Shown here piece after piece: positions 1-7,425 of a stretch of DNA of 64,000 bases. The DNA is taken from positions 1-64,000 of the forward strand of contig DATJYC010000050.1 in assembly GCA_035499735.1 (NCBI GenBank). Direction: 5' to 3'. The notes beneath the pieces are model-generated. The model was given only the letters and a program-made list of their open reading frames with translations, made no database searches and was not told where the DNA came from. The stretch comes from VBDM01 sp035499735. Lineage in GTDB: Bacteria > Pseudomonadota > Gammaproteobacteria > Burkholderiales > SG8-39. Position numbers and translations under genes: made by a program. Position 1 is the first letter of the stretch. Each line of letters starts with the position of its first letter.

Positions 1-141
1 GCGTACCTCCCGGCTGACAGCTTCGAGTTTCGCGTCGAGGGGCGCCAGGATAGCGCGGACCAGAAATCGTTCAGCGACTCCCACGCCAAGGCCAGCAAGA
101 GCATGTCGACGCTCGCCTTCTCGGCCCTGTACAAGTTCTAA
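1..141 (+). CDS. C-terminal end of a probable outer-membrane beta-barrel protein (partial)
   Basis: An open frame enters from the left edge and stops with TAA just upstream of glnK; 46 residues are visible. The tail ends in ALYKF, with a terminal phenylalanine and alternating hydrophobic and polar residues, as expected of the last beta strand recognised by the BAM machinery. A porin-like gene often precedes glnK-amtB in betaproteobacteria, which fits. The main body lies outside the window, so family and substrate cannot be given. Alternative: another secreted beta-rich protein. Confidence 0.55.
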   Translation, partial: AYLPADSFEFRVEGRQDSADQKSFSDSHAKASKSMSTLAFSALYKF

Positions 142-178
142 CGCCTCGAATCCATTACCCCACTTAGGGAGCACATCC

Positions 179-517
179 ATGAAACTGGTAACCGCAATCA
201 TCAAGCCCTTCAAGCTTGACGAGGTGCGGGAAGCTCTGTCCGCCATCGGCGTGCAGGGCATCACCGTCACCGAGGTCAAGGGCTTCGGCAGGCAAAAGGG
301 CCACACCGAGCTGTATCGCGGCGCGGAGTACGTGGTCGATTTCCTGCCGAAGGTGAAGGTCGAGGCCGCCATCAAGGACGAGATGCTTGATCAGGCGATC
401 GAGGCCATCGAGAAATCGGCCAACACGGGAAAGATCGGGGACGGGAAGATCTTCGTCTTCGATCTGAAGCAAGTCATTCGCATCCGCACCGGCGAGACCG
501 GCGCGGAGGCGCTTTAG
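179..517 (+). CDS. glnK: P-II nitrogen regulatory protein GlnK
   Basis: A 112-residue P-II signal protein, the normal family length. P-II trimers bind ATP/ADP and 2-oxoglutarate to report carbon/nitrogen status; GlnK-type members plug the ammonium channel AmtB. The T-loop (about residues 37-55) is intact and carries the uridylylation tyrosine at position 51 (GAEYVVDF). The N-terminus MKLVTAIIKPFKLDEV is canonical. The gene lies 10 bp before amtB, which is why GlnK is preferred over GlnB. The start has a GGGAG ribosome site 9 bp upstream. Only about 37 bp separate it from the porin gene, so its promoter is probably further upstream. Confidence 0.96.
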   Translation: MKLVTAIIKPFKLDEVREALSAIGVQGITVTEVKGFGRQKGHTELYRGAEYVVDFLPKVKVEAAIKDEMLDQAIEAIEKSANTGKIGDGKIFVFDLKQVIRIRTGETGAEAL

Positions 518-527
518 GGAGGCACCA

Positions 528-2051
528 ATGAGCAGATTCACGAGAAAGCTATTCGCATCGCTGGCGCTGGTCGCGATGCTGGGCGCACACGCTTTGCCGC
601 TGTTCGCCCAGGACAAGGCGCCCGAGAAGCCCGCGGATGCCACGGCGCCAGCGGCTGCAGCACCGGCCGCGGCCGCAGCCCCTGCGGCACCGGCAACGCC
701 CAAGTGCGGCGACAAGGGCTTCGACTGCAACAAGGGCGACGTGTCGTGGATGATGACCTCCTCGGCGTTCGTGCTGCTGATGACGGTCCCCGGGCTGGCG
801 TTGTTCTACGCCGGCATGGCCCGTACCCGCAACGCATTGTCGACGGTGATGCAGAGCTTTTCGATCTTCTGCGTCGTCGCGGTGCTGTGGGTGATCTACG
901 GATACAGCATCGCGTTCACCGCCGCTCACGAAGGCAGTTCGCTGTCCCCGTTCTTCGGGTCGCTCGACAAGCTCTTCATGCTTGGCGAGGATCCGGCCAC
1001 TGCGGTCGCCGCGACCTTCAGCAAGGGGCAGTACCTGCCGGACTTCGTGTACTGCATGTTCCAGCTGACCTTCGCCGCGATCACCGTGGCGCTGATCGCC
1101 GGGGGCTTCGCTGAGCGCTTCAAGTTCTCCGCGATGATCATCTTCTGCATCCTGTGGTTCACCTTCGCATATCTGCCGGTCGCTCACATGGTGTGGTACT
1201 GGGACGGGCCTGATGCCTACACTACGCAGAAGGCCGCCGACATAGCCCAGAGCCATGCGGGCTTCCTGTTCCAGAAAGGAGCTCTCGACTTCGCGGGTGG
1301 CACCGTGGTGCACGTGAATTCGGGTATCGCCGCGCTGGTCTGCGCGCTGATGCTCGGCAAGCGCAACGGCTACGGCAAGATCCCCATGCCGCCGCACAGC
1401 GTGATGATGACGGCGATCGGCACCGGCATGCTGTGGATGGGCTGGTTCGGCTTCAACGCGGGTTCTGCACTTGAAGCCACCGGCGCCGCCGGCATCGCGT
1501 TCTTCAACACCTTGTTCGGAACCGCGACTGCGGGCGTGGCCTGGGCGCTCACCGAGTGGATCGTCAAGGGCAAGCCGAGCCTGCTGGGTATCTGCTCCGG
1601 TATCGTGGCGGGCCTGGTGGCGATCACTCCGGCGGCCGGCTTCGTCGGCCCGATCGGCGCCTTCTTCACCTGCGCCATCGCCGGAGTCGTCTGCTTCTTC
1701 GCCGTCACCACGGTGAAGAAGATGCTGGGCTACGACGACGCCCTCGACACCTTCGGCGTGCACTGCATCGGAGGGATCATCGGCTCGCTCGGCACGGGCA
1801 CCTTCGTCAACCCGAAGTTCGGCGGCACGGGCGTGTACGACTACGTCGCCAACAAGGTCGGCGATTTCGACGCCTGGGCGCAGATCGTCTCTCAGCTGTG
1901 GGACATCATCGTCACCTTGATCTGGTCGGGCGGCGTGGCCTTCGTGATCCTGCTGATCCTGAAGTTCACGATCGGGATCCGCGCGAGCGATGAAGCGCAG
2001 GAAGAGGGTCTCGACCTCGCCGACCACGGCGAGAAGGCCTACAACTACTGA
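528..2051 (+). CDS. amtB: Ammonium transporter AmtB
   Basis: A 507-residue Amt/Mep/Rh channel for ammonium. A cleavable signal peptide (about residues 1-27, ending LPLFA) is followed by an Ala/Pro-rich low-complexity linker (about 30-58), then the eleven-helix Amt core from about residue 70. The twin pore histidines are present at 262 (GGTVVHVNSG) and 412 (FGVHCIGG). The acidic cytoplasmic tail ends DLADHGEKAYNY. Cotranscribed with glnK, and followed by a strong hairpin terminator. The long Ala/Pro segment between signal peptide and first helix is unusual in amount but is seen in other betaproteobacterial AmtB proteins. Confidence 0.97.
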   Translation: MSRFTRKLFASLALVAMLGAHALPLFAQDKAPEKPADATAPAAAAPAAAAAPAAPATPKCGDKGFDCNKGDVSWMMTSSAFVLLMTVPGLALFYAGMARTRNALSTVMQSFSIFCVVAVLWVIYGYSIAFTAAHEGSSLSPFFGSLDKLFMLGEDPATAVAATFSKGQYLPDFVYCMFQLTFAAITVALIAGGFAERFKFSAMIIFCILWFTFAYLPVAHMVWYWDGPDAYTTQKAADIAQSHAGFLFQKGALDFAGGTVVHVNSGIAALVCALMLGKRNGYGKIPMPPHSVMMTAIGTGMLWMGWFGFNAGSALEATGAAGIAFFNTLFGTATAGVAWALTEWIVKGKPSLLGICSGIVAGLVAITPAAGFVGPIGAFFTCAIAGVVCFFAVTTVKKMLGYDDALDTFGVHCIGGIIGSLGTGTFVNPKFGGTGVYDYVANKVGDFDAWAQIVSQLWDIIVTLIWSGGVAFVILLILKFTIGIRASDEAQEEGLDLADHGEKAYNY

Positions 2052-2087
2052 GCCGGATGTAGAGCGAGCCCTGCGAGGCTCATTCCA

Positions 2088-2116
2088 ACGGGCACCTTCG
2101 GGTGCCCGTTTTTTTT
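2088..2116 (+). terminator. Rho-independent terminator after glnK-amtB
   Basis: A 9-bp GC-rich stem (ACGGGCACC / GGTGCCCGT) with a TTCG tetraloop is followed by a run of eight T. It lies 37 bp after the amtB stop and ends the glnK-amtB transcript before the FAH-family gene. Confidence 0.92.
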
Positions 2117-2156
2117 GGTTGTGAGAAAATACGCGCCTTTTCGCGAGGACCCCGTC

Positions 2157-2867
2157 ATGAAAATGGAGTACGTCATCAGCAGCTGGGACATCCCCTCGCT
2201 CCCCATCGTCGGATCGAACGCGCGCTTTCCGGTGCGCCGCATCTTCTGCGTCGGCCGCAACTACGTCGAACACCAGAAGGAGATGGGAGGCGACGGCCGC
2301 GAGCAGCCGTTCTTCTTCACCAAATCGGCTCACGACCTCGTGGCACTCAACGCCGGCCAGGCCGGTGCGGTGCACTACCCGCCCATGACCAGCAACTATC
2401 ACTGGGAAACGGAGATGGTCGCCGTGATAGGCACGGGCGGCTACAAGATCGCCGCGTCCAAGGCCAACGAGCACGTCTGGGGCTACGCGGTCGGCCTAGA
2501 CATGACGCGCCGCGACCTCCAGCAAGTGGGCAAGGACAAGGGCCGGCCCTGGACTTTCGGCAAGGATTTCGACCAGGCCGCCCCCGCGGGCCCCATCACG
2601 CCCGCCTCGAAGGTCGGGCACCCGGCGAAAGGCAAACTGTGGCTCAAGGTCAACGGCGCGCTCCGCCAGAACTCGGATATCGACCAGATGATCTGGAGCG
2701 TGCCCGAGCAGATCGCCTTTCTCTCGCAGTACTACACCCTTGAAGCCGGCGATCTCATCATGACGGGAACCCCTGCGGGGGTCGGCGCCGCGAAGCCCGG
2801 TGACGAGCTCCTCGCCGGGATAGACGGGCTCGGCGAGCTGAAAGTCAAGATTCTGGCGCCGCGCTAG
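2157..2867 (+). CDS. Fumarylacetoacetate hydrolase (FAH) family protein
   Basis: A 236-residue single-domain FAH-family enzyme. Members cleave C-C bonds of beta-diketo acids (fumarylpyruvate, acylpyruvates) or decarboxylate oxaloacetate, using a Mg/Mn ion held by an E-x-E...D triad. The metal motif is seen in NYHWETEMV and GLDMTRRDLQ, and the family end MTGTPAGVG is present. The ATG at 2157 has GAGGA upstream; an in-frame upstream extension starts inside the terminator T-run and is rejected. It is separated from a RidA gene by 4 bp, so the pair is probably one transcript. Size and the motif RIFCVGRNYVEH resemble fumarylpyruvate hydrolases, so a link to the gentisate-type genes 37 kb away is possible but not shown. 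Confidence 0.9.
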   Translation: MKMEYVISSWDIPSLPIVGSNARFPVRRIFCVGRNYVEHQKEMGGDGREQPFFFTKSAHDLVALNAGQAGAVHYPPMTSNYHWETEMVAVIGTGGYKIAASKANEHVWGYAVGLDMTRRDLQQVGKDKGRPWTFGKDFDQAAPAGPITPASKVGHPAKGKLWLKVNGALRQNSDIDQMIWSVPEQIAFLSQYYTLEAGDLIMTGTPAGVGAAKPGDELLAGIDGLGELKVKILAPR

Positions 2868-2871
2868 CGCC

Positions 2872-3219
2872 GTGAGCATCAAGCGCCATCAGCACGGCAA
2901 GCTCTTCAGCGCAGCCGTGGAGCACGGCGGCGTGGTCTATGTTGCAGGTCAGGTCGCCGACGACCTCACCCAGGGGGTCCGAGGTCAGACGGAGCAAGTG
3001 CTGAAGAAGATCGACGCCATACTCGCCGCTGCAGGAACCAGCAAGTCGAAAATCCTCTCGGCAAACGTCTGGGTCACCGACATCCGCAACCGCGACGAGA
3101 TGAACGCCGCGTGGGCCGCGTGGGTGGATCCCGCCAACCTGCCCGCGCGCGCCACGGTCGAGGCCAAGCTGGCCGACCCTCGCATGCTGGTCGAGATCAT
3201 GGTGATCTGCGCAAAGTAG
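2872..3219 (+). CDS. RidA family protein (enamine/imine deaminase-like)
   Basis: A 115-residue RidA/YjgF/UK114 protein with a GTG start 4 bp after the FAH gene. RidA trimers hydrolyse reactive enamine/imine intermediates; many paralogues act in catabolic pathways. The segment NLPARATVEAKLADPRMLVEI matches the family end, where the arginine (here in PARAT) binds the carboxylate of the substrate and a following glutamate is conserved. It belongs to the catabolic-type RidA paralogues rather than clearly to the housekeeping RidA. The 3' end converges on trkH with only 6 bp between the stops. Confidence 0.88.
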   Translation: MSIKRHQHGKLFSAAVEHGGVVYVAGQVADDLTQGVRGQTEQVLKKIDAILAAAGTSKSKILSANVWVTDIRNRDEMNAAWAAWVDPANLPARATVEAKLADPRMLVEIMVICAK

Positions 3220-3225
3220 GCCGGG

Positions 3226-4683
3226 CTAGCGCCGCCAGAACGCCGGCGTGATGACGATGAACAGCGTGAACAGCTCTAGCCGGCCCACCAGCATCGCCAC
3301 TGTGCACACCCAGGCCTGAAAATCGTTCAGCGAGGCATACGTCGTCGCAGGACCGACCTGATTCAGACCCGGGCCGGTGTTGCAAAGGCAGGCGATCACC
3401 GCGGACAAGGCGGAAACGATGTCCAGGCCCGAGGCCGCGAGAAGCATGGTCATCGAGATCACCGACCCGCCCCAGATCAGCATGTACGCCAGGACCGCGA
3501 AGATGATGTGGTTCTCGATGCGCTGACCGGCGAGCTTGAGTGGCAGGTACGCCCGGGGGTGGATGATCGACATGATCTCGCGCAGCGCCTGCCGGACCAT
3601 CAGCTCGGCGCGGATCATCTTGATCCCGCCGCCTGTCGAGCCCGAGCAGGTCGCGAAGCAGCACAGGAACAGCATCCACACCGGCGCGAAAATCGGCCAC
3701 CGACTGAAATCCGTGCTCGAGAAGCCGGCCGTCGTCGCGATCGACGCCACGTTGAACGCGCTGTGGCGCAGCGCCGTCCAGAACGAAGGGTACACGTCGT
3801 TGGCGCGCAGGAAGTACGCGATACCCAGCACCGAAGCGGCCAGCACCCCGAGGTACACGCGCGTCTCGGGGTCGCTGCGGTACGGCGCAAGGCTCAGCTT
3901 GCGGAATGCGAGGAAGTGCGTGCCGAAGTTGATGCCCCCCATGATCATGAACAGGACCGCCATTGCTTCGATCGCCGGGGAATTGAAATACGCGAAATTC
4001 GCGTCGTGCGAGGAGAACCCGCCCAGGCTCAGCGTCGTGAACGCGTGCACGACCGCATCGAACCAGCTCATCCCCACCGCCTTGAACCCGAGCACGCATG
4101 CGAGCGTCAAGCCGGCGTAGACCAGCCACAGTCCCTTGGCCGTCTCGGTGATCCGCGGAGTCAGCCGGGTGTCTTTCATGGGTCCCGGCGTCTCGGCTCT
4201 CATGATCTGGCTGCCGCCGATCCCCAGGAGCGGAAGGATCGCCACGGCGAGCACTAGGATCCCCATGCCGCCCAGCCATTGCAGCTCGCAGCGCCAGAAA
4301 TTGATCGATGCAGGAAGCCGGTCCAGGCCAGACAGAACCGTTGCGCCGGTCGTGGTCAGCGCCGCGACTGCCTCGAAATAAGCGTCGGTGAATCCTAGCT
4401 CCGGAAGATGCATGAGCAGCGGCAAGGCGGCGAAGACCGGCAGGGCTGTCCACACGAGCGCGACCAGCAGCAGAGCGTCGCGCGGCTGCAGCTCTCCCCG
4501 GCCGAAGCGCGTGCCGCCCCACAGCAGCGCCCCGCTCGCCAGGGTGATCAGCGCCGCCTGGAAAAACGCCGCACCCGCGGCGTCGCCGTAGAGAAAAGAG
4601 ACGCAGAAGGGCACCAGCATGAAGAGCGCGAAGAGCATCACCAGCACGCCCAGCACATGGAGCACGGAAACCGGTCTGACCAC
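3226..4683 (-). CDS. trkH: Trk potassium uptake protein TrkH
   Basis: A 485-residue membrane K+ translocating subunit, the normal length. The four P-loop selectivity-filter repeats are visible: ALTTTGATVLSG, FTTLSLGGFSSHD, SIATTAGFSSTD and CNTGPGLNQVGP. Each re-entrant loop is flanked by two transmembrane helices. It is the last gene of the minus-strand operon rsmB-DUF4390-ntrY-ntrX-trkA-trkH and follows trkA by 14 bp, so channel and its NAD-binding gate are made together. Confidence 0.95.
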   Translation of the reverse strand: MVRPVSVLHVLGVLVMLFALFMLVPFCVSFLYGDAAGAAFFQAALITLASGALLWGGTRFGRGELQPRDALLLVALVWTALPVFAALPLLMHLPELGFTDAYFEAVAALTTTGATVLSGLDRLPASINFWRCELQWLGGMGILVLAVAILPLLGIGGSQIMRAETPGPMKDTRLTPRITETAKGLWLVYAGLTLACVLGFKAVGMSWFDAVVHAFTTLSLGGFSSHDANFAYFNSPAIEAMAVLFMIMGGINFGTHFLAFRKLSLAPYRSDPETRVYLGVLAASVLGIAYFLRANDVYPSFWTALRHSAFNVASIATTAGFSSTDFSRWPIFAPVWMLFLCCFATCSGSTGGGIKMIRAELMVRQALREIMSIIHPRAYLPLKLAGQRIENHIIFAVLAYMLIWGGSVISMTMLLAASGLDIVSALSAVIACLCNTGPGLNQVGPATTYASLNDFQAWVCTVAMLVGRLELFTLFIVITPAFWRR

Positions 4684-4697
4684 GTGCGCCCGCCGCT

Positions 4698-6071
4698 CTA
4701 GACGAAGCCGACGCTGACTTCGAACAGCTTCTCCACCTTGGGCAGCTGGTTCTTGTCCGTGACGAATACGATTGCGTGATCCTCGGCCTGGACCACCGTG
4801 TCATGGTGGGCCATGACAACCTCGTCGCCGCGCACGATGGCCGCTAGGCTTGCGCCCCTGGGCAGGTCTATCTCCTCGATCCGCCGTCCGACGCAGCGAG
4901 AGGACTCGCGGTCCCCGTGGATCACCGCTTCGAGCGCCTCGGCCACGCCCCGCCGCAGGCTGTGCACCCGGGTAACGTGACCCCGGCGCACGTGGGCGAG
5001 CAGCGTGCCGATGGTAGCCTGGGCGGGAGAAATCGCGATGTCGATCTCGCCCGCATGCAGGAGGTCGACGTAGGAGCGACGGTTTATGAGGGACACGACG
5101 CGGCGTGCCCCCATGCGCTTCGCCAGCAGGCACGACATGATGTTGTTTTCGTCGTCGTTGGTCACCGCGACGAACAGGTCCATGTCGGAGACGTTCTCCG
5201 CCTCGAGCAGGGTCTCGTCGGTGACGTCCCCCTGCAGCACGAGAGCGCGATCCAGGCGCGTGGAGAGAACCTCGCAGCGTCGCTTGTCGTATTCGATGAC
5301 CTTGACCGAGTACTCGCGCTCCAGAGCACGTGCGAGCCGCAGCCCGATGTTGCCGCCGCCGGCGATCATCACCCGGCTGACGGGCTTGTCCATGCGCCGC
5401 AGCTCGTGCATCACCCGGCGTATGTCCTTCGTTGCGGCGAGGCAGAACACCTCGTCGCCCGCCTGTACCAGCGTGTCGCCGTCGGGGGGAACCGGCGTAT
5501 CGCCCCGGAAGATCGCCGCGATGCGCGCGTCCACCGAGGGAATGTGCTTCTTGAGGTCCTTGAGCGGATGGCCGACCAGCGGGCCGCCCTGAAAGGCCCG
5601 CACTGCCACCAGGCTCACCTTGCCGCTCGCAAACTCGAGCACCTGGAGCGCCTCGGGAAACTCGATGAGCTTCACGATGTAATCGGTCAGGACCTGCTCT
5701 GGGCAGATCGCCAAGTCCACGTCGAAGCCGTCCGGGCCCAATACCTTTTCGTTGGAGAGGTAATCGGTCGCACGCAACCGCACGATGCGGGTCGGCACGT
5801 TGAAGAGCTGCTGCGCGAGCTTGCACGCGACCAGGTTGGTTTCGTCGCTCTGCGTCACCGCGATCACCATGTCGCAGTCTTCGATGCCGGATTCCGCAAG
5901 AACCGATGGATGCGCAGCGCTGCCCACCACAGTACGCACGTCGAGGTGATCCTGGACGTTACGCAACCTCGCTACGTCGATGTCGACCAGCGTGATGTCG
6001 TTCGCCTCGGACACCAGGCTTTCGGCGACCGAAGAGCCGACCTGGCCCGCGCCGAGGATGACGATCTTCAA
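4698..6071 (-). CDS. trkA: Trk system NAD-binding regulatory protein TrkA
   Basis: A 457-residue cytoplasmic regulator of Trk K+ uptake, with two tandem RCK-N/RCK-C units. Nucleotide-binding glycine motifs are at residues 7-14 (GAGQVGSS) and around 238 (GGGNIGLRLA), the normal arrangement of full-length TrkA. The aspartate ending each Rossmann beta-2 strand is present (TLVDID; VIEYD). Transcribed directly ahead of trkH. Confidence 0.95.
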   Translation of the reverse strand: MKIVILGAGQVGSSVAESLVSEANDITLVDIDVARLRNVQDHLDVRTVVGSAAHPSVLAESGIEDCDMVIAVTQSDETNLVACKLAQQLFNVPTRIVRLRATDYLSNEKVLGPDGFDVDLAICPEQVLTDYIVKLIEFPEALQVLEFASGKVSLVAVRAFQGGPLVGHPLKDLKKHIPSVDARIAAIFRGDTPVPPDGDTLVQAGDEVFCLAATKDIRRVMHELRRMDKPVSRVMIAGGGNIGLRLARALEREYSVKVIEYDKRRCEVLSTRLDRALVLQGDVTDETLLEAENVSDMDLFVAVTNDDENNIMSCLLAKRMGARRVVSLINRRSYVDLLHAGEIDIAISPAQATIGTLLAHVRRGHVTRVHSLRRGVAEALEAVIHGDRESSRCVGRRIEEIDLPRGASLAAIVRGDEVVMAHHDTVVQAEDHAIVFVTDKNQLPKVEKLFEVSVGFV

Positions 6072-6122
6072 ATCGGAAGTCCGGGCGAAAAAGGACGCAT
6101 TCTATGCCGAATCCCCAGGCCG

Positions 6123-6171
6123 CCCAAATCGGGGTAATGGTCCCTTGAAAAGGGACCACTACCCAAATCGG
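6123..6171. repeat. Hairpin with flanking 10-bp direct repeats between ntrX and trkA
   Basis: Two 15-nt arms (6132-6146 and 6150-6164) pair with one mismatch around a 3-nt loop; the core is GGTCCCTT/AAGGGACC. The same 10 bases, CCCAAATCGG, occur on both sides (6123-6132 and 6162-6171) and overlap the arm ends. It begins 4 bp after the ntrX-type stop on the minus strand. There is no T-run, so a classic terminator is unlikely; it may be an mRNA processing or stability element, or a dispersed palindromic repeat. Confidence 0.7.
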
Positions 6172-6174
6172 CCG

Positions 6175-7419
6175 TCACTCGTCCTTTCGCCGGGCGAGAA
6201 TGCCGAGCGCCTTGAGCTTTCGGTATAGATGCGTTCGCTCGAGGCCGCTGCGCTCGGCCAGGCGCGCAATCGATCCGTTCGCCTGTGCCAGATGATGTTC
6301 GAAGTAAGTCCGCTCGAACGCCTCGCGAGCTTCGCGTAGGGGCAGGTCGAAGGAAACCTCGGGCTCGGCTGCGCGTCGAGCGAACTGCGGCAGCACCCGC
6401 TCCGCGTCGCCCACTCCTATCTCCTCCTCCAGGCTCGTGAGCGCGAGCGTGCGCACCGCGGCGGCAAGATCCTCGAGATTGCCCGGCCAGGCGAAATAGC
6501 GCAGGACGTTCAAGGCGCCCGTCGAGAAGATCCGCGGCGGGCAGAAACGCGTTTCCACGAGCTGGGCGAGCATAAGCGCCGCGATCTCCGGGATGTCCTC
6601 GGGATGCTCGCGCAGAGCGGGAAGGGCGATGACGATTCCCGAAAGCGACTGCATCAACGCCGGGTCGAATCCCTCCACTTCCACGAGGCGCTTGGGCTCC
6701 TCGGCGGTGAACGAAACCAGGCGCACGTTGCTCTTCTCGGCACGCGCGACGACGAACGCGAGGTGCTTCTGCTGGTTCTTCGAAAGCGCGGCGAGCTCGG
6801 CCATGAACAAGACTCCACTCGAGACCTGCTGCAGGAGATCCTGGGAGGCATCGTTGAGGGCGTGGGCGCCGTCGAACCAAGGGGTGCCGGGCTGCTGCAG
6901 GTAGCGCGCGTACAGTTCCGGCATCACGCCCTTTTCGCCGCGCATCAATACCGCGGCGGTTGCGGTGGAAATCTTCGACAGGCGCTTCTTCAGCTCCGTG
7001 ATGACGACGGAGCGGCCGAAATTCGCGATGCTGAGCGGCATGGCCGCGCGCGACTCGCCGGCCCTCAGCGCGCGCTTCACGGTCGCGAGCAGCTTCTGCA
7101 GCGCGATCGGCTTCTCCAGGAAATCCATCGCGCCGATGCGTGTCGCTTCCACGGCTGTGTCGATCGTGCCGTGGCCCGACATCATGATGACCGGCATGTT
7201 GAGATGCCCTGCGGTCGCCCACTCCTTGAGGAGCGTGATGCCGTCTGCGTCGGGCATCCAGATGTCGAGCAGAACCAGGTCCGGCCTTCCGCGAGCGCGC
7301 AGCGAGCGCGCAGCCGTGGCATTTTCGGCCAGCTGCACCGTGTGCCCCTCGTCGGAGAGGATTTCCGAGAGGAGCTCCCGGATCCCGACCTCGTCGTCCA
7401 CTACGAGTATCTGGGCCAT
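6175..7419 (-). CDS. NtrX-type response regulator with a degenerate AAA+ domain
   Basis: A 414-residue regulator paired with the NtrY-type kinase 6 bp upstream. Residues 1-125 form a normal receiver domain: acidic pocket D8/D9, phosphoacceptor D52 (LLDIWMPD) and a KP motif near residue 102. Residues 365-405 form a Fis-type helix-turn-helix (NGSIARLAERSGLERTHLY). The middle aligns with the sigma-54 activator AAA+ fold but its working parts are missing: the Walker A position reads MRGEKGVMPEL without GK, the Walker B region reads GVLFMAELAAL without the DE pair, and no GAFTGA loop exists. C-terminal AAA+ landmarks (REHPEDIPEIA, FAWPGNLEDLA) remain. Inference: it binds DNA under phosphorylation control but cannot remodel sigma-54 polymerase. 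Confidence 0.9.
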   Translation of the reverse strand: MAQILVVDDEVGIRELLSEILSDEGHTVQLAENATAARSLRARGRPDLVLLDIWMPDADGITLLKEWATAGHLNMPVIMMSGHGTIDTAVEATRIGAMDFLEKPIALQKLLATVKRALRAGESRAAMPLSIANFGRSVVITELKKRLSKISTATAAVLMRGEKGVMPELYARYLQQPGTPWFDGAHALNDASQDLLQQVSSGVLFMAELAALSKNQQKHLAFVVARAEKSNVRLVSFTAEEPKRLVEVEGFDPALMQSLSGIVIALPALREHPEDIPEIAALMLAQLVETRFCPPRIFSTGALNVLRYFAWPGNLEDLAAAVRTLALTSLEEEIGVGDAERVLPQFARRAAEPEVSFDLPLREAREAFERTYFEHHLAQANGSIARLAERSGLERTHLYRKLKALGILARRKDE

Positions 7420-7425
7420 CGCAAT

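Noticed and set aside
549..2474. A 641-codon open frame antisense to amtB
   Set aside because: High GC makes long shadow frames; the product is a compositional Arg/His/Asp-rich string and lies opposite a clear amtB gene.
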